Positions 14,730 to 23,982 of a DNA stretch of 34,532 nt are shown in pieces (within the stretch, counting starts at the first letter, position 1; each line of letters begins with the position of its first letter). The stretch is taken from positions 1-34,532 of the forward strand of contig DWUY01000290.1 in the NCBI GenBank assembly GCA_019120515.1, in the 5' to 3' direction. The notes beneath the pieces were generated by a model. It was not told where the DNA came from, made no database searches, and saw only the letters and a list, made by a program, of their open reading frames with translations. Source of the stretch: Candidatus Blautia avicola. Its GTDB lineage: Bacteria; Bacillota; Clostridia; Lachnospirales; Lachnospiraceae. The position numbers and the translations under genes were made by a program.

Positions 14730-15761
14730 CTAATGATACTTATTTAATGAAACCTCTATAAGCTTTTCGCAAAGCCGGGGATAACTGATCCCGATGACCT
14801 TTGCTTCCTGAGGGATCAGACTGGTAGGCGTCATTCCCGGCAGGGTATTCGCCTCAAGACAGTACATATTTCCCTCTTCGTCCATGATAAAGTCCAGTCT
14901 GGCATAGGCCTGAAGATGGAGAGCCCTGTATCCTAGTTCCGCATAGTTCTGCATTTCCTTGGTGAGCATTACAGAGATGTCTGCAGGACAGGTCTCTACA
15001 CAGGAGCCTTCCTGGTATTTATTCTTATAATCATAGAATCCTTCCAGAGGAGCGATCTCAATGACAGGATAGGCTTTTCCGTCTACTACTGCCACGGAAA
15101 ATTCCCGGCCCTGGATAAACTGCTCTACCACAACTTCATCTTCATAGGAAAAAGCTTCTGCCAGAGCCATTTCATATTCTTTCTGATCTTTAGCGATACA
15201 AACTCCCACGCTGGAACCTCCGCAGCAGGGCTTTACGATCACCGGGAAATCCATGCCGTAGTCCGCCAGTCTGGAAGTGCAGGTTTTCTTATCCAGAGTA
15301 ACCCCCTTTGGAGTAGGGACTCCCGCCGCCTCAAAGATCACTTTTGTGATCCCTTTATCCATAGCCATGGCGCTGCTTAAAGGATCTGAACCGGTATAGG
15401 GGATTCCCATAAGATCCAGTACAGACTGGACCTTTCCGTCCTCTCCATTAGCTCCGTGGAGAGCCAGGAATACGATATCTGCCTGTCTGCAGATATCCAG
15501 CACATAAGGTCCGAAGAACTCTCTCCGCTCTTTCATGGTTTTTTCCAGATCCCGGCTTTTTTCCTCCATCCATGCGGCTTCTTTTTCCACATCATATTCT
15601 GCGGGAAAAAGGTCTTCTTCCAGCTTTTCCCGTCCGAAATAAGCGTCTAAGAGGACTGCCCTGTGGTTTCTCTCCCGAAGAGCCGTGCAGACTCCTTTTC
15701 CGGAAACAATGGAAACTGCTCTCTCTGTACTGTTTCCTCCGGCTAAAACTACTATATTCAT
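14730..15761 (-). CDS. ddl: D-alanine--D-alanine ligase
   Basis: Ddl joins two D-alanines with ATP in the cytoplasm. The 343-residue ATP-grasp protein shows the N-terminal VLAGGNSTERAVSIVSG, FLALHGANGEDGKVQSVLDLMGIPYTGS, the phosphate-loop CGGSSVGVCIA, the active-site loop EGFYDYKNKYQEGS with the Tyr usual for D-Ala-D-Ala specificity, and the C-terminal EANTLPGMTPTSLIPQ. The Tyr loop argues against a VanA/VanB-type D-lactate ligase. It lies between the L,D-transpeptidase gene (27 nt upstream) and murF (13 nt downstream), forming a wall operon. Confidence 0.95.
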   Translation of the reverse strand: MNIVVLAGGNSTERAVSIVSGKGVCTALRERNHRAVLLDAYFGREKLEEDLFPAEYDVEKEAAWMEEKSRDLEKTMKERREFFGPYVLDICRQADIVFLALHGANGEDGKVQSVLDLMGIPYTGSDPLSSAMAMDKGITKVIFEAAGVPTPKGVTLDKKTCTSRLADYGMDFPVIVKPCCGGSSVGVCIAKDQKEYEMALAEAFSYEDEVVVEQFIQGREFSVAVVDGKAYPVIEIAPLEGFYDYKNKYQEGSCVETCPADISVMLTKEMQNYAELGYRALHLQAYARLDFIMDEEGNMYCLEANTLPGMTPTSLIPQEAKVIGISYPRLCEKLIEVSLNKYH

Positions 15762-15788
15762 ATCTTAACTCCTTTTGACCCTGGTATT

Positions 15789-17192
15789 TTAATATACTAC
15801 TACAGGAACTCCCTTTTCGATATTATTGTAAATGGTTGCGGCATTCTCCGTAGGCGTATTCACACAGCCATGAGAACCGTTGTTAAGGTAGATAGAACCT
15901 CCGAAGCTGGATCTCCAGCTTGCGTCATGGATACCCACATTGGCATAGAAAGGCATCCAGTAGGACACTGAAGAATTATATCCTTCCCCTACCAGTGTGG
16001 CGTCACGCTCCTTATACATGATCGCGTAAACTCCGGTATGGGTATCCCAGCCTTTGTTGTGGCAGCCGGTAACTACATCTGTATCCACGATCAGCTGTCC
16101 GTCTTTATAAAACCACATATGCTGCTGATCCAGGCTGATCTCTACATAAGTATTTCCTATATCGTTGGTACCCCGGCAGTATCCGGTATAAGTGTACTCC
16201 GGCTCAATAGTCTGGGACTGTCCGCTCTTGATAGTATCTATGATCTTTGTCGTAGTATCGTTGGGCGCGATCAGCCAGCCGTAATCTCCTCCGCTTACAG
16301 TGATAGTCTGCCCGGAAGAGGCTTTAAACTGCCTGGAACTGCCAAAGGTATCATATTTGTACTGGAGCTGCTGGACATACGCCCGCACCTTGTCCCGGTC
16401 AAGATCCACATTACCCGCTTCATCAGTGGTCAGCCAGTCCTTCATCACATCTCCATTGATCACTTCCTGCCTGTCCGAAAAGCTGATGGTAACTGTCACG
16501 GTAAGGAACTTATTTCCCTCGTCTCTCTGTTTTGCCAGATTCTCATCTGTGCTGAGGATTGTTGGTTCTATGTAGCACCCCGCCTGATCCAGATCTAAAA
16601 GAGTCTCTCCGCTGTCAATGGCGTTTTTCACAGCTTCTTTTACCTTATCGCTGTCAAGGGCGGTTCCCTGGGTCTCTTCCACGATCACATACTGGCCGTT
16701 CTGCACCTCCAGATGAGCGTCCACCGGCTGTACTATATTTTCTTCCTTAAAGCAGTCCAGAGCGTCCACTGCCTCGTTTAATGCATTTTCGTCATAAGAA
16801 GTAGTGGCAGACAGTGTGTAATCCTGCTGTCTGGCAAAGGACAAAAACCATGTAAAAGGATTCTGCTGCTCTTTTAACTCCTGTATTTTCCCGTCGCTTA
16901 TGTATTGCATACTGATCTGGGACGCGCTGATGGTCTCGCTTTTATCTCCCCGTTCTTTCAGGACCAGCTGATAGGAAGCGATCTGGCTTTCCATATTGTT
17001 TTCCACTTCTTCCACTGTTTTTCCTGAACAGTTCATGCCGTTGATCTCTGTGCCTGACAAAAAGCGGCTGGAATAGTAAAACACTCCAATGCCATAGGCA
17101 ATGACCAGCAGGGCCACATACCCAATGAGAACGCCCAGCATGATCTTCTTCGCTTTTTTGTATTTTCCTTTCTTGGTTTTCTTTTTTGCCAT
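15789..17192 (-). CDS. L,D-transpeptidase (YkuD) with PG-binding-4-type domain
   Basis: The 467-residue enzyme forms 3-3 cross-links or attaches ligands to peptidoglycan outside the membrane. A Lys-rich cytoplasmic start (KKKTKKGKYKKAKK) is followed by one transmembrane anchor (about residues 17-39). Next comes FLSGTEINGMNCSGKTVEEVENNM, typical of the PG_binding_4/YoaR-like region, which continues to about residue 320. The C-terminal YkuD domain (about 345-467) has VGIHDASW and the catalytic NGSHGCVNTP with nucleophile Cys443. AAGGGG precedes ATG 17192. It is the first gene of a unit with ddl and murF, driven by the promoter at 17230-17258. Confidence 0.94.
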   Translation of the reverse strand: MAKKKTKKGKYKKAKKIMLGVLIGYVALLVIAYGIGVFYYSSRFLSGTEINGMNCSGKTVEEVENNMESQIASYQLVLKERGDKSETISASQISMQYISDGKIQELKEQQNPFTWFLSFARQQDYTLSATTSYDENALNEAVDALDCFKEENIVQPVDAHLEVQNGQYVIVEETQGTALDSDKVKEAVKNAIDSGETLLDLDQAGCYIEPTILSTDENLAKQRDEGNKFLTVTVTISFSDRQEVINGDVMKDWLTTDEAGNVDLDRDKVRAYVQQLQYKYDTFGSSRQFKASSGQTITVSGGDYGWLIAPNDTTTKIIDTIKSGQSQTIEPEYTYTGYCRGTNDIGNTYVEISLDQQHMWFYKDGQLIVDTDVVTGCHNKGWDTHTGVYAIMYKERDATLVGEGYNSSVSYWMPFYANVGIHDASWRSSFGGSIYLNNGSHGCVNTPTENAATIYNNIEKGVPVVVY

Positions 17193-17229
17193 ATTTCTTA
17201 CCCCTTTTCAACTCTCACTGTTTCGTTTC

Positions 17230-17258
17230 AGTATAGCACAAATTTTCTTCCATACCAA
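17230..17258 (-). promoter_or_regulatory. Putative sigmaA promoter of the ldt-ddl-murF operon
   Basis: On the minus strand TTGGTA (17258-17253) and TATACT (17235-17230) are separated by exactly 17 nt. Transcription would begin near 17223, about 31 nt before the L,D-transpeptidase ATG. Confidence 0.65.
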
Positions 17259-17285
17259 CCCCGTATCCGGGAGAATTCTCATGTT

Positions 17286-17416
17286 TCTTTCCCAGGGATC
17301 GGCCCCGTCCGATCCCCGGGATACTCGGTCAGCTCACGGCACAGCCGTTCGCTGTCCGTTGCCCGGCAAATGCCTGCCCGTGCAAGCACGGCAGGCGCTT
17401 TCCGGGCGTATCGCAT
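17286..17416. repeat. GC-rich multi-hairpin intergenic repeat, copy 2
   Basis: This region makes up most of the 302-bp gap between the L,D-transpeptidase and aminotransferase genes. Hairpins: GGGATCGG/CCGATCCC (17295-17302/17309-17316), ACGGC/GCCGT (17336-17340/17344-17348) and GCCTGCC-c-GTGC with GCACGGCAGGC (17372-17395). The end nearest the terminator is related to copy 1 at 6528-6716: both carry CGTGCAAGCACGGCAG, then CGCTTYCCGGGC-TATCGCA, then A5 of the terminator, plus TGCCCGGYAAAT. Copy 1 has about 50 extra bp. No credible ORF. Confidence 0.65.
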
Positions 17417-17447
17417 AAAAAGCGGCGCCGTGAGTCTTCACAGCGCC
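17417..17447 (-). terminator. Intrinsic terminator of the aminotransferase gene
   Basis: On the minus strand GGCGCTGTGA pairs with TCACGGCGCC (one mismatch, 4-nt loop), followed by GCTTTTTATG. It lies about 48 nt beyond the stop at 17495. Confidence 0.8.
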
Positions 17448-17494
17448 TTAACATTCCTGACAACAGGCGTTTTTAAGGGCCAAACGTCTGTTGC

Positions 17495-18781
17495 TTAATT
17501 TTCTTCCAGTAACTTATCAATACTTACCAGCTTTACGCTGAGAACAAAGATTTCTGTTGCCAGCTGCAGTTCTTCCAGTGACGGGAAGCTTGGAGCAATA
17601 CGGATATTACTGTCTTTTGGATCGATGCCATATGGATAGGTAGCGCCGGCTTCTGTCATCTTCAGTCCTGCCTCAGCCGCCTTTGCAACGATCTTCTTCG
17701 CACAGCCTTCCAGTGCGTCAAAGGAAATGAAATAACCGCCCATTGGTTTGGTCCAGGTTCCGATCTCAGTTCCTCCCAGTTCCTGCTCCAGTGTATTTTC
17801 TACTGCCTCAAATTTCGGACGGAGGATCTCCGCGTGTTTCTTCATATGCTTATGCATACCTACAATGCCGCCGAAGAAACGCACGTGACGAAGCTGATTG
17901 ATCTTATCATGGCCAATGGTCTGTACGGTCATATGCTCCTTGATATCCGCCAGGTTTCTCGGTGAAGCCGCGATAGCCGCAATACCGGATCCCGGGAAGG
18001 TAACTTTTGAAGTAGAAACATATTTATAAACCATATCCGGATTTCCTGCCTTCTCACATTCATCCAGGATCTCCAGCAGAAAGTCCTGATGTTCATCATA
18101 GAGATGGTGGATACAGTAAGCGTTATCCCAGAAAATACGGAAATCTTCTGCCGCCGGTTTCAGTCTGGCAAATCTCTTTACCGTCTCGGCGGAATAGGTG
18201 ATACCCTGAGGATTGGAATATTTCGGTACACACCAGATACCCTTAATGGCAGGGTCGGAACTTACCAGTTCCTCTACCATATCCATATCCGGCCCTGTAG
18301 GAGTCATAGGTACATTGATCATCTCAATGCCAAAATACTCTGTGATCCGGAAATGACGGTCATATCCGGGAACAGGGCATAAGAATTTTACTTTATCCAG
18401 CTTGCACCATGGAGTGCTGCCGCAGACACCGTGGGTCATGGAACGGGAAACTGTATCAAACATCACGTTCAGACTGGAATTTCCGAAGATGATGATATGC
18501 TCAGGAGAAATCTCCATCATTTCTCCCAGAAGTCTCCTGGCCTCGGGAATACCTTCCAGAAGTCCGTAGTTACGGCAGTCAATGCCGGTTTCGCATTTCA
18601 GCTTATCGGTGCTTTTTAACTCTTCCAGCATGCCCATAGACAGGTTTAACTGTTCTTTACATGGTTTTCCTCTGGACATATCAAGGTTTAATCCCTTGGC
18701 TTTCACTTCTTCAAACTGCTTCTCTAAATCGCCTTTCATGGCCTGTAACTGTTCTTTGCTAAGTTCTCTGTACGGTGTCAT
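17495..18781 (-). CDS. Class I PLP-dependent aminotransferase (aspartate aminotransferase Ic / MocR-like subgroup)
   Basis: I set the start at ATG 18781 (428 aa) because AGGAGG lies 6 nt upstream and the strong promoter at 18820-18848 would start transcripts near the tracked 18811 start. The N-terminus MTPYRELSKEQLQAMKGDLEKQFEEVKAKGLNLDMSRGKP, then NYGLLEGIPEARRLL and STSKVTFPGSG (PLP lysine), fit the aminotransferase family sometimes called Asp_aminotransf (PF12897), which includes class Ic aspartate aminotransferases. It would interconvert an amino acid and 2-oxo acid in the cytoplasm; aspartate/oxaloacetate is the likeliest pair but is not proven. It is monocistronic with its own promoter and terminator. 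Confidence 0.88.
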   Translation of the reverse strand: MTPYRELSKEQLQAMKGDLEKQFEEVKAKGLNLDMSRGKPCKEQLNLSMGMLEELKSTDKLKCETGIDCRNYGLLEGIPEARRLLGEMMEISPEHIIIFGNSSLNVMFDTVSRSMTHGVCGSTPWCKLDKVKFLCPVPGYDRHFRITEYFGIEMINVPMTPTGPDMDMVEELVSSDPAIKGIWCVPKYSNPQGITYSAETVKRFARLKPAAEDFRIFWDNAYCIHHLYDEHQDFLLEILDECEKAGNPDMVYKYVSTSKVTFPGSGIAAIAASPRNLADIKEHMTVQTIGHDKINQLRHVRFFGGIVGMHKHMKKHAEILRPKFEAVENTLEQELGGTEIGTWTKPMGGYFISFDALEGCAKKIVAKAAEAGLKMTEAGATYPYGIDPKDSNIRIAPSFPSLEELQLATEIFVLSVKLVSIDKLLEEN

Positions 18782-18819
18782 GGTTTTCCTCCTGGTCTTT
18801 TTTGATTTCACTGCTTCCT

Positions 18820-18848
18820 ATTGTATCCGGCGCATGATATGGTGTCAA
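18820..18848 (-). promoter_or_regulatory. Near-consensus sigmaA promoter for the aminotransferase gene
   Basis: On the minus strand TTGACA (18848-18843), a perfect -35, and TACAAT (18825-18820) are separated by exactly 17 nt. This is the best promoter in the window and supports the downstream ATG 18781 as the start. Confidence 0.8.
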
Positions 18849-18936
18849 GCATTTCTTGCATTTTTGTGTTTTTTTACCGGAAAAATACCGGTTTTTTTAT
18901 TTTTATATGCAACTTCACGTCACCTCTCCTGCAAAA

Positions 18937-21522
18937 TCACTGATTTTTATGAACTCCCAGCAGCTTTCCCGGAAGAAGGAGCAGTTCATGAAATACCAGC
19001 GGCAGGACAGAAATCCCCAGAAGAAGCTGCCACTCTCCAAAGGATAACTGCTTGGTGCCGAAAGCATCTACCAGCCAGGGTACCTCTGTGACCAGCACCT
19101 GTAAAAAGATCCCCAGGAAAAAAGCCAGGATCATAAAGGGATTTTCCAGATGGTTCATCCGGAATATGGAACGCTCCCTGTCCCGCATCCCCCAGGCATG
19201 GAAAAGCTGAGAAACCCCCAGGACTGTAAAAGCGTAGGTCTGGCCGCCCAGATAGAAGGCGTAAAGAGTAATGCCTCCTATTAATATCCCGTAGAAGATC
19301 GTAAAGAGCCAGCCTCCATGGGCGAAGATCCCCTCTTTGGGATCTCTGGGATTCTTGCTCATCAGAGCTTTGGCGTCATTTTTATCCACTCCCAGCGCCA
19401 GTGCAGGAAGGGAATCTGTGATCAGGTTCACCCACAGGATATGACTTGCCTTTAACGGCGCCGGCAGCCCCAGAAGAACCGCCACAAACATTGTCAGGAT
19501 CTCTCCGAAGTTGGAAGAAAGGAGGAAAAGGATCGCCTTCTTAATATTTACATAAATACTCCTTCCCTCTTCCATGGCTTTTTCTATGGTAGAAAAATTA
19601 TCGTCTGTAAGGATCATATCCGCTGCATTTTTCGCCACATCTGTACCATTTTTTCCCATAGCAATGCCAATATCCGCTGCCCGCAGAGAAGGGGCGTCGT
19701 TTACCCCGTCCCCGGTCATGGCAACGATCTGTCCTGCCTCCTGGAAACCTCTGACAATCTTTACCTTATGAGCCGGTGTGACCCTGGCAAAAACCCGGAT
19801 ATGAGGGATCTTCCGGCGAAAGGCTTCCGGACTCAGGCTGTCTATTTCACTGCCTGTCATACACTGGTCTATGGAATCTGCAATACCGATCTTTCTGGCA
19901 ATAGCAAAAGCAGTCTCCTTATAGTCTCCTGTGATCATAGCCACCTTGACTCCTGCTCTTTTCAGGATCTTGACAGAGGAGGCGGCTTCCTTTCTGGGCG
20001 GATCGATCATTCCTGCCATTCCCGCAAAGACCAGCCCTCGCATAAGACCGGACTCTGTCTTTTCCTCTACCCTTTCCCGGTAAGCCAGAGCCAGGATCCT
20101 CAGGCCTTCTTTTGCCATCTGTTCCATGGCCAGGCGGATCTTCATCTTTCTGGCCTGGGTCATAAGCTCCTGCCGGTCGCCGATCTGGACATAACTGCAT
20201 TTTTCCAGAAGATAGTCGCAGGCCCCTTTTACATAGACGGTTTCATGGCCGCTGTCTCTATGTACACTGATCATATATTTCTTTTCTGAATCAAAGGGTA
20301 CCTCAAAAGTCCGGGGATACTGTTCCAGCAGTCTTTCCCGGTCGTATCCCATATCTTTGCCCATATGAAGGAGCGCCAGTTCTGTAGCGTCGCCGATCTC
20401 CTGTTTTCCCAGAATGCTGTTATTACAGAGGAGAAACCCTTCTGTCAGCCTGGGAAATTCCCTTTTTCTCACTTTGGAAACCGGAAGGATCATGTCGTTG
20501 GCATAAATCTGAGCTACCCTCATGTGGTTTTCCGTAAGGGTGCCTGTTTTATCGGAACACACAACCCCGACAGATCCCAGAGTTTCCACAGCAGGCAGTT
20601 TCCGGATAATGGTGTTCACCTTCACCATACGCCCTACTCCCAGGGCCAGCACTATGGTCACCACAGCAGGCAGGCCCTCCGGTATGGCCGCCACAGCCAG
20701 AGAGATCGCCAGAAGGAGCATCTGGAGCATATCCCTGTGCTGGAAAAGCCCCAGCACAAATAAGGCCAGACAGAATCCCACAGCAGTAATGCTCAGGATT
20801 TTTCCAAGATCCCCAAGCCTCTTCTGAAGAGGTGTATGCTCCCCGGTGACCTGGTTGATCATATGGGCGATCTTCCCCAGTTCCGTATCCATTCCTGTTG
20901 CGGTAACGATCCCTTCGCCGCTGCCTTTCATGATCTGGGAAGACATAAAAAGCATATTTCGCTTTTCCGGGGCAGGCAGGCCCGGACCTAAAGGCAGGCA
21001 GGTTTTCTGTACAGGGAGAGATTCTCCTGTAAGGGCAGACTCATCTGCCGACAGCCCCCTTACCCTTAAAAGCCGGATATCCGCCGGCACCTGGTCTCCT
21101 GCTTCTACCTTCACCAGATCCCCCTTTACCAGATGAGCGGCAGGGATCTTCCGGTATTCCTCTCCTCTCTTTACAAGGGCTTCCGGGGCAGTGATCTTCT
21201 TCAGAGCCTCCATGGCCTTTACTGCCTTCCCCTCCTGAAATACACCTACGGCTGTATTCAGAAGTATCACCGCCAGGATGATCCCTGTATCGCTGAATTC
21301 CCGCAGGAGCATGGAAATCGCCGCCGCCACAAAAAGAATGAAGATCATAGGATCATTGATCTGTTCCTGTACCATATCCCAGAAGTTTTTCTCTTTTCCT
21401 TTTTTCAGAACGTTTTCTCCCTGGCTTTCAAGACGCCGGCCGGCTTCCTCCTGTGTCAGTCCTTTTTTCGGATCCGTATCCAGGATCCGGCAAATTTCTT
21501 TCTCTTTTAAAGTCTCATACAT
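18937..21522 (-). CDS. Calcium-translocating P-type ATPase (PMCA/SERCA-like, type II)
   Basis: The 861-residue pump exports cations using ATP. The N-terminal cation-ATPase domain is followed by the actuator TGES (residues 165-168). TM4 contains [10 protein letters not shown] (about 278-287), diagnostic of type II Ca2+ pumps, and the phosphorylation motif CSDKTGTLT has Asp324. Further on are [22 protein letters not shown] and TM6 [15 protein letters not shown], all as in Ca2+ ATPases. About ten transmembrane segments are present and length is typical. GGGAGG precedes ATG 21522. It is monocistronic and divergent from the methyltransferase operon. Ca2+ specificity is inferred from TM4 and TM6. 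Confidence 0.93.
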   Translation of the reverse strand: MYETLKEKEICRILDTDPKKGLTQEEAGRRLESQGENVLKKGKEKNFWDMVQEQINDPMIFILFVAAAISMLLREFSDTGIILAVILLNTAVGVFQEGKAVKAMEALKKITAPEALVKRGEEYRKIPAAHLVKGDLVKVEAGDQVPADIRLLRVRGLSADESALTGESLPVQKTCLPLGPGLPAPEKRNMLFMSSQIMKGSGEGIVTATGMDTELGKIAHMINQVTGEHTPLQKRLGDLGKILSITAVGFCLALFVLGLFQHRDMLQMLLLAISLAVAAIPEGLPAVVTIVLALGVGRMVKVNTIIRKLPAVETLGSVGVVCSDKTGTLTENHMRVAQIYANDMILPVSKVRKREFPRLTEGFLLCNNSILGKQEIGDATELALLHMGKDMGYDRERLLEQYPRTFEVPFDSEKKYMISVHRDSGHETVYVKGACDYLLEKCSYVQIGDRQELMTQARKMKIRLAMEQMAKEGLRILALAYRERVEEKTESGLMRGLVFAGMAGMIDPPRKEAASSVKILKRAGVKVAMITGDYKETAFAIARKIGIADSIDQCMTGSEIDSLSPEAFRRKIPHIRVFARVTPAHKVKIVRGFQEAGQIVAMTGDGVNDAPSLRAADIGIAMGKNGTDVAKNAADMILTDDNFSTIEKAMEEGRSIYVNIKKAILFLLSSNFGEILTMFVAVLLGLPAPLKASHILWVNLITDSLPALALGVDKNDAKALMSKNPRDPKEGIFAHGGWLFTIFYGILIGGITLYAFYLGGQTYAFTVLGVSQLFHAWGMRDRERSIFRMNHLENPFMILAFFLGIFLQVLVTEVPWLVDAFGTKQLSFGEWQLLLGISVLPLVFHELLLLPGKLLGVHKNQ

Positions 21523-21675
21523 GGCACACCTCCCAGATCAGGGACAGAGATTGTCTGCTAACTCAATGTATGCGCAGAAAATAAAGAAAAGACGTTTATT
21601 TCTCCCCTCTGATAAATCTGATCCATAACGATACCGCCGGGGAACCGAATCCATTATATAAATTCTACTGCCGGG

Positions 21676-21704
21676 TTGCCTGTATTTTTTCCTTCTGTTA
21701 TACT
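21676..21704 (+). promoter_or_regulatory. Putative sigmaA promoter for the methyltransferase-aroC operon
   Basis: TTGCCT (21676-21681) and TATACT (21699-21704) are separated by exactly 17 nt. Transcription would start near 21711. The leader then contains a small hairpin GGGGCA/TGCCCC (21731-21736/21747-21752) before the ribosome binding site AAAGGA. Confidence 0.65.
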
Positions 21705-21787
21705 ATCCATGTCAGAAAATTAATCGCACAGGGGCAGAATATTTCTTGCCCCGATCTCAGAAAACAAAGAAAAAGAAAGGATTCTAT

Positions 21788-22648
21788 ATGTGGATCGCAG
21801 ATAAATGGAAAGACTATGAAGTAATTGATACTTCCGGCGGTGAAAAGCTGGAAAGATGGGGAAAATACCTGCTGGTCCGTCCGGACCCCCAGGTCATCTG
21901 GAACACCCCCAGGAACCATGCCGGATGGAAACATCCTAACGGACATTACCACAGGAGCAAAAAAGGCGGCGGCGAGTGGGAATTTTTCGATCTTCCCGAG
22001 CAGTGGAAGATCCGCTACAAAGACCTTACCTTTAACCTGAAGCCTTTCAGCTTCAAGCATACCGGGCTCTTCCCGGAACAGGCGGTAAACTGGGACTGGT
22101 TCTCGGAAAAGATCCGAAACGCAGGAAGGCCGGTAAAGGTGCTGAACCTTTTTGCCTATACCGGAGGAGCCACCCTGGCGGCCGCTGCCGCAGGGGCCAG
22201 CGTCACCCATGTAGACGCTTCCAAAGGTATGGTCACCTGGGCAAAGGAAAACGCGGTTTCTTCAGGGCTGAAGGACGCTCCTATCCGCTGGCTGGTAGAC
22301 GACTGTGTAAAATTTGTAGAGCGGGAGATCCGCCGGGGAAATACTTATGACGGGATCATCATGGATCCGCCTTCCTACGGAAGAGGCCCCAAAGGAGAGA
22401 TCTGGAAAATTGAAGACAACATCCACCATCTGATACAGCTATGTGTCCGGATCCTCTCAGAAAAGCCTCTGTTCTTCCTGCTGAATTCCTATACCACCGG
22501 ACTGGCTCCGGCAGTGCTCACCTACATGCTCTCCGTGGAACTGAAAAAATTCCACGGCAGGGTAGAGTCTCAGGAGATCGGCCTTCCGGTAACCCAGACC
22601 GGACTGGTCCTGCCCTGCGGCGCCTCCGGACGCTGGGAGGCAGAATGA
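21788..22648 (+). CDS. Class I SAM-dependent methyltransferase (RlmI/RlmK-like)
   Basis: I place the start at ATG 21788 (286 aa; MWIADKWKDYEVID), with AAAGGA just upstream, not the TTG at 21746, which lies in a leader hairpin. The SAM-binding motif is VLNLFAYTGGATLAAAAAGA (about residues 116-136) with the acidic THVDAS strand. The active-site DPPSYGRGP (about residue 196) is typical of the 23S rRNA cytosine/guanine methyltransferase group related to RlmI/RlmK. No N-terminal PUA domain is visible, so the target is not certain. It is the first gene of a probable operon with the asparaginase (10 nt gap), DUF1294 and aroC. Confidence 0.87.
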   Translation: MWIADKWKDYEVIDTSGGEKLERWGKYLLVRPDPQVIWNTPRNHAGWKHPNGHYHRSKKGGGEWEFFDLPEQWKIRYKDLTFNLKPFSFKHTGLFPEQAVNWDWFSEKIRNAGRPVKVLNLFAYTGGATLAAAAAGASVTHVDASKGMVTWAKENAVSSGLKDAPIRWLVDDCVKFVEREIRRGNTYDGIIMDPPSYGRGPKGEIWKIEDNIHHLIQLCVRILSEKPLFFLLNSYTTGLAPAVLTYMLSVELKKFHGRVESQEIGLPVTQTGLVLPCGASGRWEAE

Positions 22649-22658
22649 GAGGCATATC

Positions 22659-23671
22659 ATGAAGAAAAAACTATTGATCATCACTACCGGAGGGACCCTG
22701 GCATGTATCCAGGATGAAAAAGGACTTGTGCCAGGTCTCTCCGGCCAGGATATCCTGGCTTATATATCCGACATTACAGACCTGTACCAAGTAGATTTTC
22801 TGGAGCTGTTCCAACTGGACAGCGCCAATATCCAGCCGGAAAACTGGCAGAAACTGGCAGAAACCATCTATGAAAAACACCGGGACTATGACGGCATTGT
22901 AATCTTTCACGGCACAGATACTATGGCTTACACCTCTTGTGTGCTGTCCTTTATGCTGCCTAACATTCCCATACCCGTGGTACTTACCGGAAGCCAGCTC
23001 TCCATCCTGAATCCACTGGCCGACGCTGTGGAAAACTGCCGCTGTGCCATCCATATGGCGGCCAGTTCTATTCCCGGTATCTTTCTGGCCTTTAACCGGA
23101 AAGTGATCCTGGGCACCCGGGCTTCTAAAGTCCGCACCACCAGTTTTCATGCCTTTGAAAGCATTAATTATCCCTATATCGGAGAGATCAACTCCCGGGG
23201 ACTGGATCTTCAGGCTTCTTTCGTACCAAGGCTTACAGGTCCCTGCAGGCTGAAGGCGGCGCTGGAAAAAAAGTATTTCTCATCAAGCTTGTTCCCGGCT
23301 TTGACGGCAGTATTTTCCAGCTTCTTTTTGCCCAGGGCTACCGGGGACTGGTCATCGAGGCCTTCGGTCTGGGCGGTATCCCCTCCCTTTCCTCGGAAGT
23401 CATGGAGGACCTGGAAAAGGTGATCCGTCAAGGTATGGTAGTGGCGGTAAAAAGCCAGTGTCCCTACGAGGGCAGCGACCTTTCTGTCTACGAAACCGGC
23501 CATGCCGCCCTGAAAGCAGGAGTGTTCCAGGCATATGACATGAGTACGGAGGCAGTAGTGACCAAGATCATGTGGCTGCTGGGAAATTTCCAGAAACGGG
23601 AAGAAATTGAAAAATACTTTTATAAAAATCTGGCAGGAGAACTCCGGATCCCGGAAACTATCCTGCTGTAA
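22659..23671 (+). pseudogene. ansA: L-asparaginase type I (AnsA-like), interrupted by a frameshift at A7
   Basis: The enzyme would hydrolyse asparagine to aspartate and ammonia in the cytoplasm. The first frame has LIITTGGTLACI (catalytic Thr) and HGTDTMAYT (second catalytic Thr-Asp pair) and continues through residue 205. Translation then leaves frame at A7 (23266-23272), and the tracked protein after ALEKK is junk. Shifting to the -1 frame at this point restores VFLIKLVPGFDGSIFQLLFA and continues to the stop at 23671, giving a normal 337-residue protein. The ATG at 23402 in the track is internal. The break sits exactly on A-AAA-AAG, a known slippery heptamer. It may be a sequencing or assembly error, a real single-base deletion, or recoding; one extra A would restore the frame. 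Confidence 0.85.
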
Positions 23672-23696
23672 CAGAAAATACAAAGGAGCGTCTGTT

Positions 23697-23969
23697 TTGA
23701 TCTTAAAAAATATTTTTATGTACTTTGCATTTATAAATGTCCTGGCTTTTGTCTGTTTTGGTATTGATAAACAAAAGGCAAAGACCCACCAGTGGAGAAT
23801 CTCAGAAAAGACCCTGATGGCCATCGCTATCTGCGGCGGATCCATAGGGGCCATCCTGGGCATGCGTTTCTTTCACCATAAGACCCAGCATGCCAAATTT
23901 GCCCTGGGCCTTCCGGCGATCCTGATCCTGCAGGGTATCGCCGCCATTCTTATATACAGTCTTATCTAA
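23697..23969 (+). CDS. DUF1294 small membrane protein
   Basis: The tracked ORF starts inside the asparaginase gene; the real start is TTG 23697 (90 aa), with AAGGAG at 23683-23688, 8 nt upstream. The protein has three hydrophobic segments (about residues 4-22, 40-58 and 66-88) and the DUF1294 hallmarks FGIDKQKA after the first helix, ISEKTLMAIAICGGSIGAILGM, and FHHKTQHAKF. The family's function is unknown. It lies between asparaginase and aroC and is likely co-transcribed. Confidence 0.88.
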   Translation: MILKNIFMYFAFINVLAFVCFGIDKQKAKTHQWRISEKTLMAIAICGGSIGAILGMRFFHHKTQHAKFALGLPAILILQGIAAILIYSLI

Positions 23970-23982
23970 AGGAGGAAATATT

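Noticed and set aside
14730-15761. Van-type D-Ala-D-lactate ligase (glycopeptide resistance)
   Set aside because: The active-site loop has the Tyr (FYDYKNKY) usual for D-Ala-D-Ala ligases, and no vanH or vanX neighbour is present.
17101-17418. 105-residue plus-strand ORF over the wall-operon promoter
   Set aside because: It is antisense to the L,D-transpeptidase start and the repeat, lacks a ribosome binding site, and has no family features.
18871-18900. ACCGG-AAAAAT-ACCGGT hairpin downstream of the Ca2+ ATPase
   Set aside because: The T-tract follows it only on the plus strand, where no gene ends. The stem is short, so I did not call it a terminator for the minus-strand ATPase.
23402-23671. 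Independent 89-residue gene
   Set aside because: Its sequence is the C-terminus of the asparaginase in the -1 frame; there is no ribosome binding site before the internal ATG.
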